Source of the DNA: CAVURS01 sp963795385
GTDB lineage: Bacteria; Actinomycetota; Actinomycetes; Actinomycetales; CAVURS01
Assembly (NCBI GenBank): GCA_963795385.1
Contig: CAWCHK010000014.1
Coordinates: 1-64,000, forward strand
DNA: 64,000 bases
Direction of reading: 5' to 3'
This document shows positions 49,560 to 57,902 of the stretch, in pieces. Positions within the stretch are counted from its first letter, which is position 1. Every line of letters starts with the position of its first letter. Position numbers and translations under genes: made by a program. The notes under the pieces were generated by a model. That model saw only the letters and a program-made list of their open reading frames with translations. It did not search any database and had not been told where the DNA came from.

Positions 49560-49602
49560 AATCCGGTAACGACATTTGCCGGCAACTATTTTAAAAAGAA
49601 TG

Positions 49603-50440
49603 TTAAGAAAGGCTAACAGCCTGTCCTTTTACTTCTGCCCATAAATGTTGTATCAGTCCATCGGCAAGCCCGATCTTTGGAATAAATATCTCTTCGGCAT
49701 TTGCCCATCTCATGGCATTGATATATATCTGTAAAGCCGGTACAATCACATCGGCCCTGTCTTCCCTTAAATTATATTTTGATATCCTGTCTTCAAGTGA
49801 AGTCGCTTCCAGTTCGCGGTAATAATCCCTTAACTGATCGAGTGGGAGGGGCTTGCCATCTTTTTTCTTGCTTAAAGAAAATACCTTATTGATATTACCG
49901 CCGCTGCCGATTGCCACCACTTCTTTATGTCCTTTCGTTACGGCTTTGATGGTATCCTTCATTTCATCCCAATCAGCTTCTGTTACTTTGTTTTTTAAAA
50001 GACGTATGGTGCCGATATTATAAGATTTTTTAAAAACAAGTATGCCATTGCTGAAGAAAGATAATTCTGTACTGCCACCACCCACATCAATGTACATATA
50101 GCTGTGATCCTTGTCCATATTCTCTGCAACATGGTTCTCGTAAACCAGGTTGGCTTCCATATCGCCCGAGATCACTTCAATATCGATTCCTGTTTGTGCT
50201 TTTACTGTATTTATTATTTCGGTGGCATTGGCTGCATCCCTCATTGCACTGGTAGCGCATGCTTTTACGGCATCAACCTGGTAAGCTTTCATGAGGTGCT
50301 GGTATGCTTTCATTGTTTGAATAAGCATATCCGTTTTTTTCTGGGAGATGAAATTATTTTCGAATACATCAAAGCCAAGCCGAAGCGGAACCCTGAGCGA
50401 TACGGTTTTTTTTTTCTGTCGTCTACTTCGTTCATCGTAT
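49603..50440 (-). CDS. Ppx/GppA phosphatase, Bacteroidota C-terminal part (N-terminus replaced)
   Basis: Exopolyphosphatase/guanosine pentaphosphatase family (ASKHA fold). Readable from VSLRVPLRLGFDVFENNFIS through MLIQTMKAYQHLMKAYQVDA, VKACATSAMRDAANATEIIN, QTGIDIEVISGDMEANLVYE, the phosphate-binding MYIDVGGGSTELSFFSNGIL and VVAIGSGGNINKVFSLSKKK to IFIPKIGLADGLIQHLWAEV. About 275 residues remain. Upstream, just past a run of ten T's on the plus strand (about 50,407-50,416), the minus-strand frame becomes a GC-rich actinobacterial Ppx N-terminus instead of this protein's own first 25-30 residues. Confidence 0.85.
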
Positions 50441-50450
50441 TGCTCCTCGA
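50425..50450. other. Assembly junction 3: Bacteroidota ppx joined to actinobacterial ppx
   Basis: Left of about 50,430 the DNA is AT-rich (GTCTACTTCGTTCATCG) and right of about 50,445 it is GC-rich (CTCGAGCGCCTCGGCGACGA). Both sides encode Ppx/GppA family proteins on the minus strand, in roughly corresponding positions near the N-terminus. Codon third positions switch from A/T to G/C. A homopolymer of ten T's beside the join adds a frameshift risk. Confidence 0.8.
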
Positions 50451-50637
50451 GCGCCTCGGCGACGACGTCGCCCAGCATCGACGCCCCGCGGGCTGCGATC
50501 TCGCCGTCCTCGAGGTACTCGGCCAGGCGGAGCGGGACCTTGTGCGAGTACGCCGGGAGCGGGTGGGCCCCGGGGTGGGCATCCACCACGAGGAGGTGCA
50601 CGGTGTTCGATCCGATGTCCAGAACGCCGAGCCGCAT
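50441..50637 (-). CDS. Ppx/GppA phosphatase, actinobacterial N-terminal fragment
   Basis: From ATG at 50637 the frame reads MRLGVLDIGSNTVHLLVVDA, HPGAHPLPAYSHKVPLRLAE and YLEDGEIAARGASMLGDVVA, the N-terminus of an actinobacterial Ppx/GppA. The phosphate-1 loop DIGSNTVHLLVVD is the ASKHA nucleotide/phosphate motif. It breaks off after about 65 residues at junction 3. The start is 37 bp from the divergent gene at 50674. Confidence 0.85.
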
Positions 50638-50673
50638 GCGCGAACCGTAGCGAAGCCGCCCTACCCTGATCCG

Positions 50674-51636
50674 GTGCCCGAAGTCTCGCTCGACATCTCC
50701 CGTACCTGGATCGAGTTCGTCGACCCCGCCCGGCCGGAGGCGGCGACCTACGAGGAGTCGATGGCGGCGGCGGCCGACGAGCACGCCGAGGAGCCGCAAC
50801 GGTTCCGCTGCGACCTCACCTGGCTGACCTCGTCCTGGACCTGCATCTACGGCTCGGGGTGCCAGGGCATCTACGCGGAGCGCCCGCACGACGGCTGCTG
50901 CACGCTCGGGGCGCACTTCACCGACGAGGACGACGTGGCTCGGGTCGCCGAGACGGTCAAGCGCCTGACGCCGGAGACCTGGCAGTTCCGCGAGGAGGGC
51001 CGCAAGCGCAACGGCGGCTGGACCGAGACCGAGGACGGCGACCTCAAGACCCGGGTCGTCGACGGCGCCTGCATCTTCCTCAACCGGCCGGGGTTCGCGG
51101 CGGGCGACGGCTGCTCCCTGCACCAGGAGGCGCTGCGGTCGGGCCTGGCGCCGCACACCGTCAAGCCGGACGTCTGCTGGCAGCTGCCGATCCGCCGGTC
51201 CTACCGCAACGTCGAGCGCCCGGACGGCACGACGTACCTCGAGACCACCATCGCCGAGTACGACCGGCGGGGCTGGGGGCCGGGCGGCCACGACCTCGAC
51301 TGGTACTGCAGCAGCAACTCCGAGGCCCACGTCGGGCGGGAGCCCGTCTTCCGCTCCAACGAGGGCGAGCTGCGCGAGCTGATGGGCAACGCGGCGTACG
51401 ACGAGCTGGCCAAGCACTGCGTGGCCCACCTGGCCGTCGTGAAGGCGGCCCGGAGCAACGGCGGCCGGACCCTGCTGCCCCTGCTGGTGCACCCGGCGAC
51501 GCTGACCGCGGAGGCGACGGCCGACGCCGCGAACGCCGCCAACCCAGCCAGTGCGCGCACTCCGAGCAGTCCGGGCAGTCCAGGCAGTCCGGCCAGTCCG
51601 GCAAAACCCAAGCGGGGCAAGGGTTCTCGCGCCTGA
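50674..51636 (+). CDS. Conserved Cys-rich actinobacterial hypothetical protein
   Basis: A 320-residue protein from GTG at 50674 (VPEVSLDISRTWIEFVDPAR). It has a cluster of cysteines: CDLTWLTSSWTCIYGSGCQG, then HDGCCTLGAHFTDEDD, GAC, GDGCSLHQEALRSG and KPDVCWQLPIRRSY, with a late DWYCSSNSEAHVG. The spacing looks like a metal- or Fe-S-binding module of the YkgJ/DUF3109 sort, and 'GdGCsLH..Al..G..p...KPdvCWQlPi' is a familiar actinobacterial pattern, but I cannot name the family. The tail (from about residue 280) is Ala/Pro/Ser-rich with SPGSPGSPASPAKPKRGKG, probably disordered. Confidence 0.7.
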   Translation: MPEVSLDISRTWIEFVDPARPEAATYEESMAAAADEHAEEPQRFRCDLTWLTSSWTCIYGSGCQGIYAERPHDGCCTLGAHFTDEDDVARVAETVKRLTPETWQFREEGRKRNGGWTETEDGDLKTRVVDGACIFLNRPGFAAGDGCSLHQEALRSGLAPHTVKPDVCWQLPIRRSYRNVERPDGTTYLETTIAEYDRRGWGPGGHDLDWYCSSNSEAHVGREPVFRSNEGELRELMGNAAYDELAKHCVAHLAVVKAARSNGGRTLLPLLVHPATLTAEATADAANAANPASARTPSSPGSPGSPASPAKPKRGKGSRA

Positions 51637-51640
51637 GGGT

Positions 51641-52318
51641 GTGCGGAGAAGTCCCAACATCTGGGACCACCCGCAGACGTACGAGCTCGAGAACCGCGCC
51701 GTCGACCCGTCCGGTGTCGTCGAGGCGGCGATGGCCGAGGTGCGCGACTGGGCCGCCGCGAGCGTCCTGGACGTCGGCTGTGGCAGCGGCTTCCACCTCC
51801 CGCGACTGGCGGCCCGGGCGGGGCGGGTGTTCGGGGTCGAGCCGCACCCACCGCTGGTGGACCTGGCCCGGCGCCGTACGGCGGCACTGGTGAACGTCCA
51901 GGTGCTGCAGGGCATGGCCCAGCGGGTGCCGCTCCCGGACGGCTGCATCGACGTCGCGCAGGCCCGGTGGGCGTACTTCTTCGGGCCGGGCTGCGAGCCC
52001 GGGCTGCGCGAGCTGGGGCGGCTGGTCCGGCGCGGGGGCGCGGCCTTCGTCGTCGACGTCGACCCGACCCGCTCGACGTACGGCGGCTGGTTCAGGGAGT
52101 GGCGACCGGACTACGATCCCGTTGCCGTGCAACGGTTCTGGTCGATGCAGGGGTGGTCGAGGACCGAGCTCGACCTGCAGTGGGTGTTCGACACCCGCGC
52201 GGACCTCGAGGCCGTCGTCCGGATCGAGCTCTCGCCGGAGGTTGCCGACCGGGCACTGTCGGGCCACGAGGGGCTGAGCGTCGACTACGCGGCGAACCTG
52301 TGGTGGCGGCTCTTCTGA
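51641..52318 (+). CDS. Class I SAM-dependent methyltransferase
   Basis: A 225-residue methyltransferase from GTG at 51641 (RRSPNIWDHPQTYELENRAV). Motif I is ASVLDVGCGSGFHLPRLAAR, followed by an acidic VFGVEPHPPLVDLARRR (SAM ribose), motif II-like VPLPDGCIDVAQARWAYFFG and LRELGRLVRRGGAAFVVDVD. The 'IWDHP..YE.EN...DP' opening is common in an actinobacterial methyltransferase group of unknown substrate. It follows the Cys-rich gene by 4 bp, so it may be coupled. Confidence 0.85.
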   Translation: MRRSPNIWDHPQTYELENRAVDPSGVVEAAMAEVRDWAAASVLDVGCGSGFHLPRLAARAGRVFGVEPHPPLVDLARRRTAALVNVQVLQGMAQRVPLPDGCIDVAQARWAYFFGPGCEPGLRELGRLVRRGGAAFVVDVDPTRSTYGGWFREWRPDYDPVAVQRFWSMQGWSRTELDLQWVFDTRADLEAVVRIELSPEVADRALSGHEGLSVDYAANLWWRLF

Positions 52319-52345
52319 CCTCCGGGCTGGCGTAGCCTCGCGGCC

Positions 52346-53743
52346 GTGATCAACGGGGACGTGTCGTTCTGGTGGCGCAGCATCGGGCTTCCCACGCCGG
52401 GACCGGCCCTGCCCGGCGACCGGGACGCCGACGTCTGCATCGTCGGCGGCGGCTTCACCGGTCTCTGGGCCGCGTACTACCTCAAGCTCGCCGACCCCTC
52501 CCTGCGCGTCGTCCTGCTCGAGGCGCGCTTCTGCGGCTACGGCGCGAGCGGGCGCAACGGCGGCTGGCTCACCGCGTCGATGGCCGGCACCCGGCGCCGG
52601 TACGCCGCGACCCATGGCCGCCAAGGCGTCCTGGACCTGCAGCGGGCGATGAACGACGCCGTCGACGAGGTCCTGCGGGTCACGGCGGCCGAGGGGATGG
52701 ATGTCGACGCGGTCAAGGGCGGGGAGCTCAACGTCGCCACCAACGCGGCCCAGCGCGAGCGGCTGGAGCAGGAGGTCGAGGAGGCCCACCACTGGGGTGA
52801 GACCGACTACCAGCTGCTCGACCTCGCCGCGGCCCGGGCCCGCCTCGACGTCGCCGGGATGGTGGCCGGTGCCTGGACCCCGCACTGCGCCCGGCTGCAG
52901 CCCGCGAAGCTCGCCGCGGGCCTCACCGCCAAGGTCCGGGAGCTCGGCGTCGAGGTCTACGAGTCGACGCCCGTGCTGCGGATCGAGCCCGCGAGCAGCG
53001 ACGGCGGCGACGCCTCGGCGGTCACGGCCGACGGCACCGTGCGCGCGACGTACGTCCTGCGGGCGACGGAGGGGTTCACCGCCGGTCTCCCCGGGCTGCA
53101 TCGCACCTGGCTGCCGATGAACTCCAGCCTGATCGTGACCGAGCCGCTCCCCGCGCAGGCGTGGGAGGAGATCGGCTGGGCCGGCTGCGAGACGCTCGGC
53201 GACCTGGCCCACGCGTACGTCTACGCGCAACGCACGGCCGACGACCGGATCGCGATCGGTGGCCGGGGCGTGCCGTACCGGTTCGGCTCGCGCACCGACC
53301 ACGACGGGCGGACGCACGACTCGACAGTTGCCGCATTGCAACAGATCCTCCACCGCCTGCTGCCGGTGACCCGCGACGCGGCGATCGACCACGCCTGGTC
53401 CGGCGTCCTCGCCGTGCCGCGCGACTGGTGCTCGACGGCCGGGCTGGACCGGCGGACGGGCCTCGGCTGGGCCGGCGGCTACGTCGGGCACGGCGTGGCC
53501 ACCACCAACCTGGCCGGCCGGACCCTGCGCGACCTGGTGCTCAGCGAGCCCGGCCACGGGACCGACCTGACGGCGCTGCCCTGGGTCGGCCGCAAGGTCC
53601 GGCAATGGGAGCCCGAGCCGCTGCGGTGGATCGGCGTCCAGACCCTGTACGCCGCCTACCGCGCGGCCGACCGCCGGGAGGACCGCGGCGGGGGCACGAC
53701 CCTCCTGGCCCGGGTCGCGGACCGGATCTCCGCCCGGACCTGA
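52346..53743 (+). CDS. FAD-dependent oxidoreductase (DAO/PuuB-like)
   Basis: A 465-residue flavoenzyme of the D-amino-acid/glycine oxidase fold. GTG at 52346 starts INGDVSFWWRSIGLPTPGPA. The FAD motif is ADVCIVGGGFTGLWAAYYLK (GxGxxG at about residues 34-39) with the ribose-binding Glu in LLEARFCGYGASGRNGGWLT. The SGRNGGW sequence is a mark of the gamma-glutamylputrescine oxidase (PuuB/OrdL) group. Later, GWAGGYVGHGVATTNLAGRT is the C-terminal FAD contact. Likely substrate: a secondary amine, unidentified. 28 bp after the methyltransferase gene. Confidence 0.88.
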   Translation: MINGDVSFWWRSIGLPTPGPALPGDRDADVCIVGGGFTGLWAAYYLKLADPSLRVVLLEARFCGYGASGRNGGWLTASMAGTRRRYAATHGRQGVLDLQRAMNDAVDEVLRVTAAEGMDVDAVKGGELNVATNAAQRERLEQEVEEAHHWGETDYQLLDLAAARARLDVAGMVAGAWTPHCARLQPAKLAAGLTAKVRELGVEVYESTPVLRIEPASSDGGDASAVTADGTVRATYVLRATEGFTAGLPGLHRTWLPMNSSLIVTEPLPAQAWEEIGWAGCETLGDLAHAYVYAQRTADDRIAIGGRGVPYRFGSRTDHDGRTHDSTVAALQQILHRLLPVTRDAAIDHAWSGVLAVPRDWCSTAGLDRRTGLGWAGGYVGHGVATTNLAGRTLRDLVLSEPGHGTDLTALPWVGRKVRQWEPEPLRWIGVQTLYAAYRAADRREDRGGGTTLLARVADRISART

Positions 53744-53779
53744 CCCCGGTGGGTGCGCCGGGGGCGCGGAAGGTGAAAG

Positions 53780-54187
53780 ATGTCGGCCATGAGCAGCGCG
53801 GATCAGCCGACGGATGGCACGGTCGTCACCGACCACCCGGAGGCGGCGTTCCACGACGCGCAGGGCGACCGCGAGGTCGCACCGATCCGCCCGCTGAACC
53901 GGCCGCACCCGATCGACGCGATCAGCGCCGTCGTGATCGTGGTGTCCCTCGTCCTGGCGGTCGCCATCCCGGGGCTGATCGTCTCGCCCACCGCGACCAC
54001 CGCGCCCGGCGACAAGCTCGGCCTGGCCTTCGGTATCACGATGCTGGGCATCCTCATCGCGGTGGGCACCGGGATCTTCCAGTACCGGCGGACCGGCAAC
54101 TGGGTCTGGTACCTCGTCGCCGCCACCCCCGCGTTCGCGGTCTTCTGCGGCGGCGCGATCTTCGCGGCGACGAAGGCCGTCGCCTAG
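53780..54187 (+). CDS. Small membrane protein, hypothetical
   Basis: A 135-residue protein (MSAMSSADQPTDGTVVTDHP) with a polar N-terminal 45 residues and three hydrophobic segments: AISAVVIVVSLVLAVAIPGL, LGLAFGITMLGILIAVGTGI and WYLVAATPAFAVFCGGAIFA. Met at residue 4 is an alternative start. I recognise no family. It sits between the oxidoreductase and radA. Confidence 0.65.
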   Translation: MSAMSSADQPTDGTVVTDHPEAAFHDAQGDREVAPIRPLNRPHPIDAISAVVIVVSLVLAVAIPGLIVSPTATTAPGDKLGLAFGITMLGILIAVGTGIFQYRRTGNWVWYLVAATPAFAVFCGGAIFAATKAVA

Positions 54188-54258
54188 CCCTCAGCTCGGC
54201 TCGGCCGGCCTCGCGCGCCTCACCTGGTCTGTCGGGGGCGCCCCCTACGGTGTCGTTC

Positions 54259-55671
54259 ATGAGTACGAATTCGATCCGCCGCGGCGCGACGCCGTCAGCC
54301 AGAGCCACCGCCCGGCCGGCCTTCCGCTGCGGCGAGTGCGGGTGGACCACGGGCAAGTGGGTCGGCCGGTGCGGTGAGTGCCAGGCCTGGGGCGTGGTCG
54401 AGGAGGTCGGCGCCCCGCGGACCCGTACGACGGCGGCCGGCCCGGTGAGTGCGCCGGCCACGCCGATCAACGACGTCGACGTCCAGCTGGCCCAGTCCCG
54501 CCCGACCGGCGTCGGTGAGTTCGACCGGGTGCTGGGCGGCGGGCTGGTCCCCGGCGCGGTGGTCCTGGTCGCCGGCGAGCCCGGCATCGGCAAGTCCACG
54601 CTGCTGCTCGACGTGGCCGCCCGCGCGGCCCGGGAGGGACGGCGCGTCCTCTACCTGACCGGCGAGGAGTCGGCGGCCCAGGTCCGGCTGCGGGCCGAGC
54701 GGATCGAGGCCATGGCCCGGACGCTGTTCCTCGCCGCGGAGACCGACCTGGCGGCGGTGCTCGGGCACATCGACTCGGTCCGGCCCGACCTCGTGGTGGT
54801 CGACTCCGTGCAGACGATCGCCTCGGCCGACCTCGACGGGGCAGCGGGCAACGTCGCTCAGACCCGTGAGGTCGCCGCGGCGCTGATCGCGGTGGCCAAG
54901 GCGCGGGACGTCTCGATGCTGCTGGTCGGCCACGTCACCAAGGACGGCTCGATCGCCGGGCCGCGGGTGCTCGAGCACCTGGTCGACGTCGTGGTCGCGT
55001 TCGAGGGCGAGCGGCACTCGCGGCTGCGGCTGGTCCGGGCGGTGAAGAACCGCTACGGCCCGACCGACGAGGTCGGCTGCTTCGACCTCTCCGACGCCGG
55101 CCTGATCGGCCTGCCCGACCCGAGCGGGCTGTTCCTCAGCCGGCAGGGCGAGGCCTGCCCCGGCACCTGCCTGACCGTCACCCTGGAGGGCCGCCGCCCG
55201 CTGATCGCCGAGGTCCAGGCGCTGGCCTCGTTCAACCCGCAGCAGAGCTCGCCCCGGCGCGCGACCAGCGGGGTCGACAGCGGCCGCCTGGCGATGATCC
55301 TGGCCGTCCTCGACCGCCGGGTCGGGATCACCATGCTGCGGACCCACGACGTGCACATGTCCACCGTCGGCGGCGTCCGGCTGAGCGAGCCGGCCTCCGA
55401 CCTGGCCCTCGCCCTGGCCCTCGCGAGCGCCACGGTCGACCGGCCGCTCGTGCCCGGCACCGTGGCGTTCGGCGAGGTCGGCCTGGCCGGCGAGGTCCGT
55501 CAGGTCGCCGGCGTGACCCGCCGGCTGGCCGAGGCGTTCCGGCTCGGCTTCCAGCACGCGATCGTCCCGCCGGGCACCCTGGGCACGCCCGGAGTGCCCG
55601 AGGGCATGCGCGTGATCGAGGCGCCGAACGTCCTGCGGGCCGTCCAGGTTGCGAACATGAGGGCGGTCTGA
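54259..55671 (+). CDS. radA: DNA repair protein RadA
   Basis: RecA-like ATPase with a Lon-like C-terminal domain, acting in branch migration of recombination intermediates. The 470-residue protein has the N-terminal zinc finger (Cys24, 27, 38, 41 in CGECGWTTGKWVGRCGECQA), Walker A GEPGIGKST (residues 106-114), Walker B DLVVVDSVQTI, the RadA-specific KNRYG motif (263-267, usually KNRFG) and the Lon-protease-like domain ending GFQHAIVPPGTL. It lies 86 bp before disA. The radA-disA pairing is widespread in Gram-positive bacteria and links repair to c-di-AMP signalling. Frame intact. Confidence 0.95.
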   Translation: MSTNSIRRGATPSARATARPAFRCGECGWTTGKWVGRCGECQAWGVVEEVGAPRTRTTAAGPVSAPATPINDVDVQLAQSRPTGVGEFDRVLGGGLVPGAVVLVAGEPGIGKSTLLLDVAARAAREGRRVLYLTGEESAAQVRLRAERIEAMARTLFLAAETDLAAVLGHIDSVRPDLVVVDSVQTIASADLDGAAGNVAQTREVAAALIAVAKARDVSMLLVGHVTKDGSIAGPRVLEHLVDVVVAFEGERHSRLRLVRAVKNRYGPTDEVGCFDLSDAGLIGLPDPSGLFLSRQGEACPGTCLTVTLEGRRPLIAEVQALASFNPQQSSPRRATSGVDSGRLAMILAVLDRRVGITMLRTHDVHMSTVGGVRLSEPASDLALALALASATVDRPLVPGTVAFGEVGLAGEVRQVAGVTRRLAEAFRLGFQHAIVPPGTLGTPGVPEGMRVIEAPNVLRAVQVANMRAV

Positions 55672-55757
55672 GCGCGCCGGTTACACTGCACGCGCTGAGC
55701 CACTGGCAGGCGCTGAGCAAGGACGATTGAGCCGAAACGGTTCCGGTTGGGGAGATC

Positions 55758-56840
55758 ATGGCCGTCGAGCGCTCCGAGGACGAGCTGATGCGGGGGACCC
55801 TCGCCGCGGTCGCGCCGGGCACCGAGCTGCGCGACGGCCTGGAGCGGATCCTGCGCGGCAACACCGGAGCCCTGATCGTGCTCGGCAACGACCGGACGGT
55901 CGAGAGCCTGTGCACCGGTGGCTTCCCCCTCGACGTCGAGTTCGCCGCCACCCGGCTGCGCGAGCTGGCCAAGATGGACGGCGCCATCGTCGTCGACCGG
56001 GACGTGACCCGGATCGTCCGGGCCGCGACGCAGCTGGTGCCGGACCCCTCGATCGAGACCAGCGAGTCCGGCACGCGGCACCGGACCGCCGAGCGGGTGG
56101 CCAAGCAGACCGGCCTCCCCGTCATCTCGGTCAGCCAGTCGATGCGGATGATCGCGCTGTACGTCGGCGGCCAGCGCCGCGCGATCGAGGACTCGGCCGC
56201 GATCCTGTCCCGCGCGAACCAGGCCCTGGCCACGCTCGAGCGGTACAAGCTGCGGCTGGACGAGGTCACCGGCACGCTGTCCGCCCTCGAGATCGAGGAC
56301 CTGGTCACGGTGCGGGACGTCGCCGCGGTCGTCCAGCGCCTGGAGATGGTCCGCCGGATCAGCGAGGAGATCGCCGGCTATGTGATCGAGCTCGGCACCG
56401 ACGGCCGGCTGCTCACCCTGCAGCTCGACGAGCTGACCGGCGGGGTCGGCAACGACCGCGAGCTGGTCGTGCGCGACTACCTCTCGGCGGCCAAGAACGC
56501 CAACGCCCTCGAGGACGTCCTGACCGAGCTCGGGCAGCTGTCGGCGACCGACCTGCTCGACCTCGGCGCCGGCGCCCGGGCCCTGGGGTTCAACGTCGTG
56601 GGCGATGCGCTCGACGCGGCGATCAGCCCCCTCGGCTACCGGCTGCTGTCCAAGGTCCCGCGCCTGCCCGGGGCCATCGTCGAGCGACTGGTCGACCACT
56701 TCGGCAGCCTGCAGAAGCTGCTCGCCGCCGGCGTCGAGGACCTGATGGCGGTCGAGGGCGTCGGCGACGGCCGGGCCCGGACGGTCCGCGAGGGCCTGTC
56801 GCGGCTGGCCGAGTCGAGCATCCTCGAACGCTACGTCTGA
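55758..56840 (+). CDS. disA: Diadenylate cyclase DisA (DNA integrity scanning protein)
   Basis: Makes c-di-AMP from two ATP and monitors branched DNA. The 360-residue protein has the DAC domain with the DGA motif at residues 74-76 (ELAKMDGAIVVDRD) and the RHR motif at 107-109 (SGTRHRTAERVAKQTGLPV), both needed for catalysis. A helical linker and a C-terminal helix-hairpin-helix DNA-binding part (LVDHFGSLQKLLAAGVEDLM, AVEGVGDGRARTVREGLSRL) follow. In B. subtilis RadA inhibits DisA; the neighbouring radA fits that partnership. Confidence 0.96.
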   Translation: MAVERSEDELMRGTLAAVAPGTELRDGLERILRGNTGALIVLGNDRTVESLCTGGFPLDVEFAATRLRELAKMDGAIVVDRDVTRIVRAATQLVPDPSIETSESGTRHRTAERVAKQTGLPVISVSQSMRMIALYVGGQRRAIEDSAAILSRANQALATLERYKLRLDEVTGTLSALEIEDLVTVRDVAAVVQRLEMVRRISEEIAGYVIELGTDGRLLTLQLDELTGGVGNDRELVVRDYLSAAKNANALEDVLTELGQLSATDLLDLGAGARALGFNVVGDALDAAISPLGYRLLSKVPRLPGAIVERLVDHFGSLQKLLAAGVEDLMAVEGVGDGRARTVREGLSRLAESSILERYV

Positions 56841-56867
56841 CCGCCGCTGCGGGTCCCGGCACCGGCC

Positions 56868-57770
56868 ATGAGCACCTCGGCGAGCGCCGGCCACCTGCGT
56901 CGTCCGCTCCTGCGCTGGTACGCCGCGAACGCGCGGGACCTGCCCTGGCGGGCTCCGGAGCGCACGGCGTGGGGCGTCCTGGTCAGCGAGGTGATGCTGC
57001 AGCAGACACCGGTGGCACGCGTCCTGCCGACCTGGACCGAGTGGATGCTGCGCTGGCCCGCACCGGCGGATCTCGCGGCCGCGGCTCCGGGCGCCGCGAT
57101 CCGGCACTGGGGCCGGCTCGGCTACCCCCGCCGGGCCCTTCGGCTGCACGCCGCGGCGACCGCGATCGTCGAGCGGCACGCCGGCGCGGTGCCCGCGGAG
57201 TACGACGACCTGCTCGGCCTGCCCGGCATCGGCAGCTACACGGCGGCGGCCGTCGCCAGCTTCGCCTTCGGGCGCCGGCACGCGGTGGTCGACACCAACG
57301 TCCGCCGGGTCCAGGCCCGAGCCGTGGCCGGTGCGGCCCTCCCCCAGCCGGCCCTGACCGTCGCCGAGCAGCGGCTGGCCGATGCGTTGCTCCCGCCCGC
57401 CGACGCCGCCGTCGCCGGATGGAACGTCGCGGTCATGGAGCTCGGCGCGCTGGTCTGCACGGCCCGTTCACCGCGCTGCGGGCAGTGCCCGCTGCGCAGC
57501 CGCTGCGCGTGGCAGCTGGCCGGAGCGCCGCCGTACGACGGCCGGCCGCACCCGGTGCAGGCCTGGCACGGCACCGACCGGCAGGTCCGCGGGAAGCTGC
57601 TGGCCGCACTGCGCGCGAGTGAGCAGCCGCTGCACCGGGCGGCGCTGGCGGCGGCCTGCCCCGACGAGTCGCTGCGCGATCCGGCCCAGCGGGACCGATG
57701 TCTGGACGGACTGGTCGCCGACGGCCTGGTGGAGCCACTGCCCCGGGGCCGGTTCGGCCTGCCCGGGTGA
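56868..57770 (+). CDS. mutY: A/G-specific adenine glycosylase MutY
   Basis: Removes adenine mispaired with 8-oxoguanine. The 300-residue protein has the HhH-GPD fold: catalytic Glu41 in VLVSEVMLQQTPVARVLPTW, helix-hairpin-helix LLGLPGIGSYTAAAVASFAF, the catalytic Asp142 in HAVVDTNVRRVQAR, and a 4Fe-4S cluster with Cys197, 204, 207 and 213 (C-x6-C-x2-C-x5-C). It lacks the C-terminal MutT-like 8-oxoG-recognition domain of E. coli MutY (350 residues), as do many actinobacterial forms. Follows disA by 27 bp. Confidence 0.92.
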   Translation: MSTSASAGHLRRPLLRWYAANARDLPWRAPERTAWGVLVSEVMLQQTPVARVLPTWTEWMLRWPAPADLAAAAPGAAIRHWGRLGYPRRALRLHAAATAIVERHAGAVPAEYDDLLGLPGIGSYTAAAVASFAFGRRHAVVDTNVRRVQARAVAGAALPQPALTVAEQRLADALLPPADAAVAGWNVAVMELGALVCTARSPRCGQCPLRSRCAWQLAGAPPYDGRPHPVQAWHGTDRQVRGKLLAALRASEQPLHRAALAAACPDESLRDPAQRDRCLDGLVADGLVEPLPRGRFGLPG

Positions 57771-57902
57771 ACCGGCCGACCTGCCGCCGCCCCACCCGGC
57801 CGCACCGAAGGTCACGCAGTGTGGAGCACTGCAAACGCTCGGGCGACCGAAAGGCGCCGGTCGGGGGGTGCCAGGCGCGGTCTGGTCTGAGACCATGCCG
57901 AC

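Noticed and set aside
49603..51948. A single 780-codon minus-strand frame that could be read as a giant Ppx fusion protein
   Set aside because: Its first ~430 codons are antisense of the Cys-rich and methyltransferase genes, and the rest is the chimeric ppx. It is an accident of the assembly join.
51161..53908. Very long open frame on the minus strand (about 900 codons) opposite the methyltransferase and oxidoreductase genes
   Set aside because: High-GC DNA produces long antisense frames. The translation is Pro/Arg/Gly-rich without domain character, while the plus strand encodes two clear enzymes.
54295..57281. Long minus-strand open frames antisense to radA and disA
   Set aside because: They are mirror frames of strongly biased GC codons; the plus strand encodes complete RadA and DisA with all motifs.
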